The translations under genes were made by a program, and so were the position numbers. A stretch of 37,798 nt of DNA from Isohypsibius dastychi (taxonomy: Eukaryota > Tardigrada > Eutardigrada > Parachela > Isohypsibiidae), in assembly GCA_034696485.1 (NCBI GenBank), contig JAQIWT010000082.1, positions 1 to 37,798 on the forward strand. Reading direction: 5' to 3'. Of the stretch, positions 1 to 10,896 are shown piece after piece. The notes under the pieces were generated by a model. It saw only the letters and a list, made by a program, of their open reading frames with translations. It was not told where the DNA came from and ran no database searches. Positions within the stretch are counted from its first letter, which is position 1. The number at the start of each line of letters is the position of its first letter.

Positions 1-781
1 TTTTAACTGCCTCTGAAAATCGGATCCGGAATTCAAGATAAAGGCATTTGAATGCGTGCACTAGCCGGCAGTATTTTTGTTCAGATTTCAGGTATCGCCC
101 TCTGCTGGCTCAACTATAGAAGGCATAAAAGATGATGGTCATCTGAACAGTGACCATCTGGTTGTTTTATTACTCACTCTTGACTGTTTAATTAATCCTT
201 CTCGGCTGACCAGTGGTCATTCAACCGCAAGAGGCGCTACGTATGCGAATTCAGCACTTGGATTTACCGAGTCGAAATGCGCGAATAATATCTCGCGTAT
301 GAATAATTTTCCGTCATTTTTTTTGAAATGACCGTGTGATAGCTCTTTCAATTGCCTATCGATTGACGTATAGCAAACATATAAAAATCGTACGGTGGTT
401 CTTGTCCTTAACGCAAAAAAAGTAAGACGTCTTAAAGAGTACAGTTTTTCCATACCAGTTATTCTGCACCGGTTTCATTTTTGATATGGAAATTCAACTT
501 GAAAACGATATAGCCAACGAAACTAAATTTTGACCTGTTTGAAATCTTGTTCATCGGTCCTGACTGAAGCATTCAATAACAGCGTGATATTTACTGCGTC
601 AGATCCCATTAATAATCTCAACTTGCAGTTTTTAATCAGGAAGAACATTGAATATGGATTGCTGCGACAGCGAACCTTTCAGGATGCAGCTGAGCATTTT
701 AAAAACCGGAAGAGAAGTAGGTACAAAAGCTTGTTGCGATCGATGGATTGTTCTGTCACCGAATAGAAGTCAACACTCACA
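1..781. other. No gene recognised (upstream of first Kazal-like gene)
   Basis: I see no convincing coding exon. The open frames here are short, lack splice partners and resemble no family. The segment should contain the promoter of the gene starting at 782, but I find no TATA box in the last 100 bases. Confidence 0.5.
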
Positions 782-1234
782 ATGACAAAATATTCCCAAT
801 GTTTTGCCATCTATTCTTTAGTGGTGGCCTTTGGTATTCTCATTCATGCCGGTAAGTGCTTTGCAAACTCTTCACCGTATTCACTGATTCATTTCCGTAA
901 TTTCCGCTGCATGTGATGGAATAAATGGATTTCCCAAAGAGGTTAACGATTACTGATTTTTCGTCTTTTGTTCGTAGTCACAACAATGCCGGTTAGTGAA
1001 TCGACTTTCAAGGCAGAGGAAGAGGAGAAAATCAAGGCGTGCTACAAAGAGTCCTGTGAGAAAAAAGTCATTCTGACCAACAAACTCCTATGTGAAGTGG
1101 GAGCTGGAAAGCACTTCAAGAACCTCTGCCAACTAAGATGTGCTAGAACTGAAACTGGGTACGCAAAGGAAGTCGAAAGATGCACCGCAGATGATTCAAC
1201 TAAAATAATAAGTTTAGCCATGGAAGATTATTGA
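782..1234 (+). CDS. Kazal-like small secreted cysteine-rich protein, copy 1
   Basis: Two exons, 782-851 and 978-1234, with a GTAAGT donor, a CGTAG acceptor and phase 1; 108 aa. Residues 1-23 are a signal peptide (MTKYSQCF start, hydrophobic core, cleavage near IHA). The mature part has six cysteines. The end of the domain fits the Kazal spacing: C, ten residues (with GKHFKNL), C, three residues, C, then a final C after the ARTETGY stretch. Kazal domains are usually extracellular serine-protease inhibitors, but inhibition here is inference because the reactive-site loop is unusual. Its closest relative in the window is the gene at 17697-18119: both have KIK-C-x4-C, FKN-x-C and CARTxxGx in the same order. 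The intron directly after the signal peptide is shared in position with a candidate intron in that paralog. Copy 1 lacks the dibasic processing site of copy 2. Confidence 0.75.
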
Positions 1235-2171
1235 TGAGTGAACCATGGCTCACTAATCACTGTGCTTTGAATTTTTTGAGACGTTTTGATGTGAAATTGT
1301 TTACGTTGGTGGGCGCTTGGCCGTTCAGGAACAGAGAACCGTTCCGAAACTTGAAGTCTTGACTTGGGTGATAAAGCGCGAACATTGCGAAACATTACCG
1401 TGAACATTGCTGCCTCGGCTACATTATGAAATAAACACATGTTTCAGAGAAACTTGTTTCAAACAGTTTTCTGTACTAATTTGTCCAGTTACCATTACGA
1501 ATAAAAGTTTATCAACCGATATAGTTCCCACGTACGAAGACCGTGCCGCGCATGTGTTAAGAGACCTCACGTATCTTGCGTTCCAGAAAAAGACATATTC
1601 AATGCTCTTGTGGTTCACACCAACTCTATGTAAAATAAAAACTTCGAAACTGGTATGTTGTTTCTGACAAAGGCAGCTCAATCACCCAAGCGCCACGAAG
1701 GCTGGTCGACTGTCGTCCTATTGCTTTTCCAGACTTTTGCCATATTCGCCGCGACACTCCCCCTATAATCATTGGTCCAGTATTGGCCGAGTTGGTCAAC
1801 TCTACACTCACACAACAATCAAATTTTTTAACGAGATGCAGCATTAAAGAATATTTTAAGGATATTTTTCATCTTTGTTTGATTTTCGCTAATATCAATT
1901 ACTTTCCAAGTCGAGACGACTTTATTCATATGGAAGTGAGAAACAGCGGTTCATCAAGGAACGTAGGAAAATGACAACATGAAGACTGCAGTAACTTTTT
2001 AGACTCAATTTTGTGGAATGGCGACGAAGGAACTTTGGTCAAGGAACATGGAGCAAATCGTACGGTGGCAAAAAAATGTGGCGAAACCAGATGAGATTAC
2101 GGGTATGAGAACGACATCATGAAGAACGAAGGTTATGAAACAAGCTACTAAATGAAGAAAAAATTCCGAGC
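1235..2171. other. Intergenic; 3' end of Kazal copy 1
   Basis: AATAAA-type polyadenylation signals lie at 1430-1435 and 1500-1505, a plausible 3' end for the upstream gene. Nothing else coding is supported. Frames on both strands overlap each other and lack family similarity. Confidence 0.5.
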
Positions 2172-4712
2172 TTAGACTTCATCAGAATCATCTGCCTGAG
2201 TTCTCTTCGCTGGAGTGGGGTTGGCAGAAAGAACCGACGAATAACTACCGACCGACTGGTTCGGGCGTTTTCCGGATGTTCCATGTGCGGAAGTGCCTGG
2301 CTTATCTTCTTTCTTCTTGATGACAGCCTTTTTTTCTTCCCCGTTCCCATTGACCTTGATGCTGGGCTTTTTGTCGCTGGGTTTGGCAGGACCCGACGAA
2401 GTTGGCTTTCGAGGGTAAGACGACCTCGGTTCTTCGGATTCGGTGTCATCCAAAGTAATGTTGATTGGAGTTTTTGGTTTGACTGGTTTCTTGGGCTTTG
2501 CTTTTCCACTGGAACTTTGCTGAACACGAGTCGGCGGTTCTTCGTCCGAAGTGATGTTATCGCTTTCGGCACTTTCTTCCTTGAAATCTCTAAATGCTGG
2601 TTTCTTCTTGCGAGGCAAACGGACAGTTGCTGGTTGAGTGCTCGGTGGCTGAGTGCTTTGTGGCTGACTGGGACCGGCTGAAATTAAACAGAGATGACTA
2701 CAACACCGAAATAGCCAAAGATAAAAAAACATTATTCACAGAGCCAGATTTAGGAATTGAGTTCAAATACGCCGATTTAATTTCAAATTCCAAGCTGCAA
2801 ATTTCAACTTAAAATTACTTCCGTTTCAACCTCATTTATCCAAAAAAAACTTACGCTTTTCCTCGTCGGATTCCGAGACAAAAACACAATCAGTCTCAAC
2901 ATCAGTTTCATCATCCGAATTAGGATCAGTTCCCAGATACTCCTCCTCGTCAACCAACCCCAATTCCTCCATGTCGAATGTACGGCGGATAGCTGGTCCA
3001 TATTCTCCGGTTTCACGGCACATTTTTCGGATGACGTTGTATTGGTTATCGATGATGACCGGCGTAAAGATATTTCCTACTGACTTCTTCTCCACCGCGA
3101 ATTTCATGGAAGCTTCTTCGGGAATCCAGTAGTCGTAAGTTCGAGTGGACACGTGCCAAACAAATTTGGTAGTGCCGCAGATTTCCTCGAAACGACGACT
3201 GTGCAAAATATCGCTCTTGGAGGAATGTCCACTGCCATCCTGGATGAAGTTCCGTCCTTGGCGACTAAATTTGCCAGTGTAATTCTTTCCGGGCCCGAAA
3301 ATACCACAAGCCGGAGTGTCTTCTTCCTGTTAGAGAAGCAAATGTTTTAATTTAGGAAGGAATAAACTTGAACTGTGGTGAAGATAAACAAAGAAATTCC
3401 AAGAAAACCTGATAAGAAGGTATTTGGCGAAAATGATTCATACCTGATTCCAAATGCTTGGAGCGGTTCTCCCAACAGCGAAAACCTGCGCACGTTCGGT
3501 GATCGGGGTCATAGAATGATATTCCAAAATGACTTGCGACTCCGGTTTTGTCAGCTTGTTTATGGTCGGAGTTGGTTTCAGGATTGGGAAGCAATCGGGG
3601 CGGAGTACCCACATATGATGACTTCCTCGCAGACGCTCCATTTTGATGCCAAGTCCATCGAAAATACCAAACAGTCGATTTCCATGAGGAGTGAGCTGGA
3701 AACAACTGAGAATGAAACCCCCAAATACTTTATACTGACATTTAATATTCAAAGTGAGTCCTTCATCAGTTCACTAGTTTAGAGCTCACAAACCGTACCT
3801 CAAATATTGTACCGCTGCAGAACAAAACCAACTGCAGCTGGTCCTTCGGGGTTCCGGAGCTTGAATATGTCAGTTCATTCGACTGAGTGATCCTTCCCAA
3901 GACGGTAACCTTATAATCTCCGCCATGGATGCTGGTCAAAGGCTCCTCAACGCGGACTTTGTAATACACTTTCGATGTCCAGTCCTTGGGATATGGCTCC
4001 GGCGCAGTCACAGCACCATATTGATTAGCTGTGAAAATACCAAAAAGTAAGCGTCAATTCAAGTAATTTATTCAAGTGGTAAGGAAGATCATAAAATTCA
4101 CCGGAAGTGAAAAATTACCTGTTGCTTCGATCTTCACGTGTTCGGCCTCCTGTCGATTCAAATACATGAATTCGATTGCAGCTTTCTCGTCCGCCGATAA
4201 ACCTTCGAAGTGAGCTGGACTTCGGTATTGCAGATGAGGCTGTTCTCCGAAGTTGAGATCCCACAAATATTCTACCCCGGGTTTCCCGTCTTGAACACGC
4301 GCGCATGTATCGTTCTCGACCTGAAAAATGGAGTCTTGCTCAATTTTAATATTTAACTTGATACAGGATTTTGCAATACAGTTAATAAGTTAGCCTGACG
4401 GACCTGATAAAGAAGAATCCCGGTGGCAGAATGTTTGGAATAACTGACGAACTTCAGCTGGAATACGAAGTCGTTCGCGCTGACGTAGTCATTTTCAGCC
4501 ATTCCTTCAAAAGTGTCGATCTCGAAGACAGCTGGAAGTCGACGGAATCTTTTTGGCACTTCCTGGAGACGACCGATTTTGAAATCCATGTTGCGCAATT
4601 TCCACTTTGCGTCGTTCAGTTGCTGCTGCGTGGTGTCAGTCGCGTCGTACGGATAAGCTGTCCACAGATTAGTGTGAACCTCATTACGGAAGAAACCATA
4701 TGCATGCGGCAT
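2172..4712 (-). CDS. Orphan protein with acidic/basic low-complexity tail (gene E)
   Basis: Six exons on the minus strand: 4712-4404, 4320-4119, 4028-3799, 3695-3444, 3326-2855 and 2677-2172. They give one 656-aa frame with consistent phases (0,1,0,0,1). I chose the ATG at 4712 (MPHAYGFF) because it has A at -3. An upstream in-frame ATG would add a hydrophobic stretch but has a weaker context. Residues 1-400 look like an ordered, beta-rich protein with few cysteines, and I do not recognise the family. From about residue 400 the chain becomes acidic (LVDEEEYLG, SDDETDVET), then Pro/Ser/Lys-rich with several basic clusters (PRKKKP, KPKKPVKPK). The tail includes INITLDDTESEE, which looks like a SUMO-interaction motif (hydrophobic core plus acidic flank). 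Composition suggests a nuclear protein; this is inference. A C-rich tract lies about 145 bases upstream of the start. Confidence 0.7.
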
Positions 4713-4855
4713 GATGAAATCGAGAGCAGAACTAAAGAACTTTGAGGAATATAGTTGGAGAACCAGAATGATGAAACCGAACGAATGAGCAGACTCAGGC
4801 GACGGTTCACCGCGTGCAGCACTTTTCATGCAGAGGCGCCAGGAGCAAACGCACT

Positions 4856-4866
4856 CCCCCACCCCC
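4856..4866 (-). repeat. C-rich tract upstream of gene E
   Basis: Two runs of five C separated by one A on the plus strand. On the sense strand of gene E this is a G-rich tract about 145 bases before the start codon. Longer C tracts sit in the same relative place before three other minus-strand genes. Confidence 0.6.
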
Positions 4867-4964
4867 TTCCCTTATGTTCTATGTTCCATATGCCCATGTG
4901 CTACCGTGATTTTGGTAACAGGGAATTTGACTACAGGGATCTGGGCTCTCTGACTCAAGTTGGT

Positions 4965-4970
4965 TTTATT
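4965..4970 (-). promoter_or_regulatory. Polyadenylation signal of the transposase gene
   Basis: TTTATT on the plus strand (AATAAA on the sense strand), 15 bases beyond the TGA stop at 4985-4987. Confidence 0.5.
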
Positions 4971-4984
4971 TTTCATCACGAATA

Positions 4985-7715
4985 TCAGTCTCTGGACATT
5001 TGGAAAAGAATCGGGATCCATCGCAGACTTGTTTTCCTTGATTCTTTCACCATGAGAAGTTGACGGCACAAATCTTCGGTACAACAAAAAGCTGGTTCGC
5101 AATGAACGGTTTCTGAGGGACAAAAATGCTCGAAGAAATTTAACGTTAAGATGTTATGGGGGTTGGTGGTAGACTGCCACACAAAGTTTTGCTGAACATC
5201 AATTCGCCGACGTCCTACATAGAAGATATCGTTGTCACCGACAGAGTAGCTCATTCTAATGATACCGTGGACTTCAAATATTTTCAGCGGACCCTTCGAA
5301 GTGACCCAGTATGAATTAGTGATGGGTCTTTTTAGATGTCGTCCCCACGATAGTGCATCCACCTTTTCCCCAGATTGCAACACGGCATATTCAAATACTC
5401 TGATGTCCGTAACTTCTCGTGGTTGCCCGGCGGCTATTGTATTGATGACAAAAAGCTGGAGTTCCTCTGATAAATGTGATTCCTTCAGGGACCGGCCACT
5501 CCCAGATATTCGCTGTTTAAAAGGCGCCGGTCGAAAGCTGTCCAAAAAACGCACAGTTTGCCACATATCAAGTTTCCGAACCACTTCTTTGTCCACGTTG
5601 ATTTTGCCGCATTGGAATCGTTTGATGACCCGAAAGAAGTCTTCATTTGCATAGTTGGCGAAATTGATGAGAGGTCCCCAACGACGATAGCACAGGGGCA
5701 AGTGAAGCAGCTGGTGCCAATTCCAGCCGATTGACTCCTTTCCGAAATAATTAGAACTTAGGTGGATGAATTCATTGATCATTAGGGTCGCTGCTTCCTC
5801 ACGGTCATCCATGACTCTTTCGGCTGACATGACTGGGTCGACCGGATACCAATCGGTTAGCAACAAAACGAGCGCTCCCGTTACAGTCCGCATAACATGA
5901 CGAATTTCGGAATCAATATGCGCTTTGAGCAAATGGTTTTCCCCGCATACGAAGAGGAACAAATAAATAACACACATCAGCGTTTCAGATGATTTCCATT
6001 CCTGAAAACTCGCAATACTACCACGAGGCCACCTGAGAAAATAAACAAATGTCTATACCATACAAAACCATCTTTGATTAGAAGCTTCATATTCACCGGC
6101 AAAGATTACTTGGCTTTAAAATTGTTCGGTTCAATGCATCAATTGCGGTTACGCCGGCGGCAGTTATTAACCGGGAACGCCTGTCATGATATTTCCGGTG
6201 TGCTGGTTGACCAGGTTGTACGGATGGGTCGGTTATAAGAAGTCGAGATTTCCCGTATGGCATCTGATCGATTGGAACCTCGATCAAGATATGCAAGAAG
6301 TTTTTGACAAAGCCTTGCACAATATGCATAATATCATGAGGGAAACCTGTTCCAAAGTCGAGGTGATTTTTGCCTGCGAATCAATATGAAATATAAATCA
6401 TGAGATCAAAAAAAAAAGAAAATATACCTAGTCTCTGCAACTCGGATAACCGTTTGACTCCGCGAACCCCCGCCGCTTTAATCGATTTTATAGCAGTGGG
6501 TGTAGTGGCATTCATCAACCGTTTTCTCAATTCCAAATAGTGGTCGAGGATACTTTCATGAGTTCTCAACCTGGCTGGTTGATCCCGATATGGGAAACAG
6601 GCAGTACTTGGTGGATTTCCGGGAGAAGAAATGATTTCACATGTCGTACACGGTCCATCTCTCTTATTATAACGCGAAAGCCCCGACGTGTCGCTCCTGG
6701 CAGGTGAGTCTGCCTCGATAAATCGCAAAAAAACCTTCCGTGTTTGTCCGATCACAAGCATTCCGTTCGCGGATAAATCAAGTAGCTGTCTGACGATTGG
6801 TCGCCACAACACATCCGGTGGGATTGATTTGTCCGTAACACTGATGGCTATGACGAAGGAGTAATTCTGGCGCATCTTGAACGGCAAATTGTTGATGATG
6901 ACACGAACAATGACCATTGAGTTCGTTCTTGACACATTGTGAACCGGCGCTCCGTCAACGAACATGGATAAAGATATATCACCTGGCTGGATATCACCAT
7001 TGTAAAACTCCGTTCCGTCTTGCATCGTCAGATGACCACATCCCGGGTGTCGATCAAACCATTTGGTAACGCTTTCTTCACTTAGGGCACTCCTTATGCT
7101 ATGTTCTAGATTGGCTACATAAAACCGGCTCGTCAAATTCTCCGAATCAACAGCTGTTCCTACGAAGCCATCTGATTCACACGCCCTGCAGTTTTGAATA
7201 CGCTGATCGAGTTCAGGACCCAAATATCGGCCATGTTTCGAACAATATCGATAGCAGTTGTATGCTGATTCCGGATTCAGAATATCTTTGTCCATGATCC
7301 ATTTTGATCGCGGCATACAATTTCCGGCAGGCAAATATTTGGCAAGATAACGCAGTATTGATCCGACACAGGCATGCGACAAAGCAAATCTATGACTTAG
7401 CATCAGCAGATCGACTATCGCTTCTTCGCGATCATAAGGTGATCCGCTGAAAAGCCTGCCATTCGTGCTTTCGGTATCTTCTTCGGAGTCTAAATCTGAG
7501 CCAGATTCAGATGTTTGGTTCGAATAATCCGAAGATTCCAGGTGGGACTCTGCGCGCTGTTGTTGTTGTTGTTGTATGCTTTCTTCATCTACTTCTTGGT
7601 CCGGCCAGGCAATATCCTCCTCATCGTCAGAACTCATCTCATGGCGAATCCGTCGTTCCCGCGACTGCAGTCCGCGTTTCGTAAGCCGATCAATGGGTTT
7701 ACGTCGTGGCGCCAT
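4985..7715 (-). mobile_element. Intact CACTA/EnSpm-like transposase gene (Tnp2-type)
   Basis: Three exons, 7715-6428, 6373-6097 and 6032-4985 (phases 1 and 2), give an unbroken 870-aa protein. The N-terminus is basic (MAPRRKPIDRLTKRG), then acidic/Ser-rich with a short poly-Gln run. Around residues 150-180 a Cys/His cluster (YRYCSKHG ... NCRAC) resembles the metal-binding motif of this family. Around residue 250 comes FVDGAPVHNVSRTNS, matching the family's FxDGxPLxxSS segment. Exon 2 carries DFGTGFPHDIMHIVQGFVK (the D-x-MH-x-x-GxVK block). Exon 3 carries the WKSSE block, then WNWHQLLHLPLCYRRWGP and a C-terminal region resembling DUF4218-type sequence. No stop or frameshift interrupts it, so it is either recently mobile or retained as a host gene. 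No convincing terminal inverted repeats or target-site duplication were found. The assignment rests on remembered block order, not on a search. Confidence 0.75.
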
Positions 7716-8242
7716 TTAAAAACCTGTTGGTGCTGACATGTTATGATCAAGACCACACAGATGTAGCAAAAGAACTTACCGCAGGCTGTATAAAGTAAAC
7801 TCAATATTCTTGGTTTGATATCGCTGGCTTGATATCGCTGGTTTGACAATGTGGTGGACAATGTGGAGTGACAAAAATCCATTCAGATCTCTGAATGTCT
7901 GCTTTCGATTTGTTTGTTTTGGAAAAGCACTGGCGCACGAGCACTACCTTTTGATTGAAACCACAGAGCCCTTACGCCGACCGGTTCTATGCAGACACCA
8001 ATCCCAACATGCGCCAACTTTTGCTTTGTAAAATAGTGCTTTTAATAAAACTTTGCTCGTTTTCTCACTTCACTCGCACACTATCGGAAGAAAGAGATTA
8101 ATTGAAAATATCGCTCAAGTGTATTAAAAAGGAAAGATCGCTGAAGAGAACGGAGCATCCAGGTCAAAAGAAACATCGAAAAGAAAGATCTTGAAGCACA
8201 GCGGAGTTGCACAATAAAACAGACCAGCTCACGAATACTATT
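7716..8242. other. Intergenic between transposase and ELAV-like genes
   Basis: 5' flank of the transposase gene and 3' flank of the RRM gene. It contains the short nested tandem repeats at 7815-7866. Otherwise nothing is recognised. Confidence 0.5.
7815..7866. repeat. Two nested short tandem duplications
   Basis: TTGATATCGCTGG occurs twice with a 14-base period (7815-7827, 7829-7841), followed by GACAATGTGG twice with a 12-base period (7845-7854, 7857-7866). They lie 100-150 bases upstream of the transposase start. CACTA elements often carry short subterminal repeats bound by their proteins, so this could be element sequence; that is inference. Confidence 0.6.
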
Positions 8243-9647
8243 TTACTGGTTATCTGTCTTCAGTTGTACCAGCCATTTCATCCCACTAGGCTGAATGAAT
8301 CGATGAAGTTTTCGGACGGCATTGACAGCACCAGTAGCGTTTTCCATGTTGACGAATCCGAACCCAGGTTGCGAGACTGACCCAAGCTTCATGATCTAGA
8401 AAGCGAAAAGATAAATGATAATAAATCTCAAAGCATTTTGTCGAAAAATTTTAATGACTAAATATGAGTCACTTATTGCCTGAACTTACTCGAACACTCG
8501 TAACCACTCCATATTTGCCGAATTCAGTGCGCAGAACTGCCGGAGTGGTTGAATCGTCCAAATTCCCGACGAAGATAGCAATGGAATCCTGACCAATTTC
8601 CGGTGTGACAGCAGCGGAAAACCCAAATTGTTGTTCAACGACTGGCAACGGAGAAGCGGGGTTCGAGCTTGATGGCGAATTATTCGCGGATTGAATCCTT
8701 CCAGCGTGAGTGAAGCTAACTTGAATAGGCTGACTTTCTCCAGCTGGCACTTTTCCGTTCCAAGTTTGTCGCACAAAATCAGCTTGAAGTCGCGTTGCGA
8801 ATCGCACAAAGCCAACACCTTTACCGACTCCAGCTGGAAAAAAAGTTACCGAGATTCAAATCATTGGCATTGGCCATTCAATTTACTTTGTTCATCCAGA
8901 AGAATTTTCGTTTCGACCACCTGGCCCTGATATTTGAAAAAACTATACAACTCGTGTACAGTCCATGATGGATGCAATCCACGAATATGCAAGTTGGCCC
9001 TTCGTGCGTCTTCCACGTGTGGGCGAGCTGGCATGACCTAAATACCAACACCGATAAAATGACCGGAAGAACAACAATCTGCATGTTCGAAAAATAATTT
9101 GTGCTTGCCTTCAAGTCTTTCCCGTGAAGTCGTCGTCCATGAACCTCCAAACTTTGTGCCGCAGCAGAATCCTCCAAGAATTCAATAAAGCCATAACCCT
9201 TTGCCTCACCTATAAGCACTTCCGGTCAGTGTTCAAATAAAAAACACCACTAACTTAATAAGCAGTCCAATTCACGTTAGCAAATATATGTTGTTTTTCC
9301 TCACCAGTCACAATATTTTTAACGAGTCGAATATCCTGGATCACACCGTAATTTTCGAAGATGGCTCGGATTTCTGCGACGGTAACCTGTGGCAAAAGAA
9401 TTCACGTAGTGAACATGAATTTTGTATGATTTCATTTGATTTCACTCACACTGGCAGCAACATGAGAAATCACGATTTTGTTGGGGATCGGAGCCGTGGA
9501 AAAACCGTCGATGGCGAAATCCAATGCCACTTGCTCGGGGAGAAACCCAACTACCAAATCCACATAAGTTTTCGATGTTCCACGAATTCCTTCAGGAACC
9601 TTCTCGTAGACGGGAGCTGGACGCGACATGAGTGTAGTCAAATCCAT
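8243..9647 (-). CDS. ELAV/Hu-like RNA-binding protein with three RRMs
   Basis: Six exons, 9647-9450, 9386-9305, 9209-9109, 9037-8887, 8833-8490 and 8395-8243, encode 342 aa, a usual ELAV-like length. RRM1 spans about residues 55-128, with RNP2-like KIVISHV and RNP1 KGYGFIEF (97-104). RRM2 spans about 140-220, with NLHIRGL and RNP1 KGVGFVRF (182-189). RRM3 spans about 260-341, with IAIFVGNL and the weaker RNP1 PGFGFVNM. RRM1 and RRM2 are close together, followed by a Ser/Pro-rich linker and a C-terminal RRM3, which is the ELAV/Hu and Sex-lethal arrangement. Such proteins bind U-rich or AU-rich RNA in splicing and mRNA stability. The intron between 9108 and 9038 is GC-AG (AAG|GCAAGC); all others are GT-AG. 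The sequence is divergent, so it may be a lineage-specific paralog rather than the elav ortholog. Confidence 0.82.
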
Positions 9648-10075
9648 GGATGCAGGAATTTTGACAAGCAGAAAAGAAATGATGTTTACCGAAGATCACT
9701 GGCCAGATTTGGAGTCAGGAAGTCGCAATCCGAATTGCAGAAAATGAAAAGTCGACTGAACTTTTGACCGACCAAATATGCTGAATCCCGTCTCGCGCAT
9801 ACCGAGGCCCTAACCACCCCCCCCCCCCCCCCCCCCCGTGTCACCGCCGTACACTGTCATTCACCGGAAGTTGTTTATCAAGTAGCACTTAACATCGGTA
9901 GTGCATAGAAGTACGAAGTTCAGCTAACCACAATAAAAAAAACCCTGCCGGTTAAAAAACAATAGATCTCGGTGACAAATCAAAAAGTCAATCGCGATCA
10001 GTGCATATCGACAAGAAAACACCATGTAAGAGAAATCTCCAGAAAGTCAAACAAAAGCAAGCGTATGAACTAATT
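9648..10075. other. Intergenic; likely promoter of the ELAV-like gene
   Basis: Contains the 21-base C homopolymer at 9817-9837, about 170 bases upstream of the ELAV-like start. No coding exon is supported. Confidence 0.5.
9817..9837 (-). repeat. Poly-C (sense-strand poly-G) tract, 21 bases
   Basis: Uninterrupted run of 21 C on the plus strand. It lies 170 bases upstream of the minus-strand ELAV-like start codon, so the sense strand carries a G homopolymer. Confidence 0.9.
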
Positions 10076-10785
10076 TCATTCGAACTGTTGAGTGCCGAAC
10101 TGCTGGGTGCCGAACTGCTGAGTTCCTTTGGGCAGATCCGCATCTTTGTCATCGTCAGAACCAGAGTCGACAACAATAATTGGAACCTGCTTATCAGAAG
10201 ACTTTCTGGTGCTGGTTTTCTCCTTTGGTTTGGCCATTCGTCGAGTTCCATGTTGAGTCCCAGTAGAATTTCTGGCAGATCGATAATGCTTGCGAACTTC
10301 AAAACGCTTGGGAGGCTGATATGCAACCTCGAAATGGAACTTGGATTTCAGTACTTCCGGTCCGTTCTTGGTTGGGTTACGATAAGCACGCTCAATCTGA
10401 GATGCCGGAATCAACTCTGGCAAGGCATATTGTCCGCCGTTCATTTCACGCAGCTTGACTTTTTTTTCTCGATCAAGTGGAAAGAAAAAAGTAGAAATCA
10501 ATGGCTGACCATTAGCAAATTTGCCTCTGGCTGCGATACGATGGCGACGGATGGCTTCGTGATTCTGCACTTGAGTTCCAGTAGCATCATCTGGAAGAGG
10601 AGCCTGCTTTTTGGCCGTAATTTCTTTATACCACTTTTGCGCTGGCTGAAATGGAATCAGAATGAATATGAGCAGAAGAAAAAACGTGGTGACGTAGCAA
10701 GCTGGCTACTGTAAAACACCAGAAATCGGATCAATCGAAGTTAACCCACCTCATGGTACATCTTCTTGAAGGTTCTCGAAGACAT
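10076..10785 (-). CDS. Small basic orphan protein with SUMO-interaction-like motif (gene H)
   Basis: Two exons, 10785-10750 and 10645-10076, with donor GAG|GTGGGT, a TTTCAG acceptor and phase 0; 201 aa. The protein begins MSSRTFKKMYHE. A basic middle region (IRRHRIAARGKF, REKKVKLREMNGG) is followed by a Lys/Ser/Thr-rich stretch (MAKPKEKTSTRKSSDK). Next comes PIIVVDSGSDDDKD, a textbook-looking SUMO-interaction motif: four hydrophobics followed by Ser/Asp. The C-terminus is three tandem TQQFG/E units coded by a 15-base repeat. I do not recognise the family. Basic composition plus the motif suggest a nuclear or chromatin-associated protein (inference). A 15-base C tract sits about 97 bases upstream of the start. 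Confidence 0.68.
10081..10125 (-). repeat. 15-base coding tandem repeat, three units
   Basis: Units at 10081-10095, 10096-10110 and 10111-10125 differ at a few positions and encode TQQFG, TQQFG and TQQFE at the extreme C-terminus of gene H. Unit number could vary between individuals. Confidence 0.8.
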
Positions 10786-10881
10786 CGCAGAAATTTGGAA
10801 CGATTGGATTGCGAGAAACTAAGAGACTTCTAAATGGACTTCTACAAACATTCCGAAAGTGTTGCTTGTGACGCATGGGTG

Positions 10882-10896
10882 CCCCCCCCCCCCCCC
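10882..10896 (-). repeat. Poly-C (sense-strand poly-G) tract, 15 bases
   Basis: Uninterrupted 15-base C run on the plus strand, 97 bases upstream of the minus-strand start codon at 10785. Confidence 0.9.

Noticed and set aside
1-780. Upstream exons for the first Kazal-like gene or a separate small gene
   Set aside because: No signal peptide, conserved motif or matching splice pair was found. The ATG at 782 already begins a good signal peptide.
4713-4862. N-terminal extension of gene E with a hydrophobic stretch resembling a signal peptide
   Set aside because: The upstream ATG has a poor context, and the rest of the protein looks nuclear. The ATG at 4712 is preferred, though the extension cannot be excluded.
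4852-7870. CACTCC at 4852 and its inverse (GGAGTG) near 7865-7870 as terminal inverted repeats of the transposon
   Set aside because: Only six bases match, one side falls in the C-rich tract, and the flanking triplets (ACG and ACA) do not form a target-site duplication. This is likely chance.
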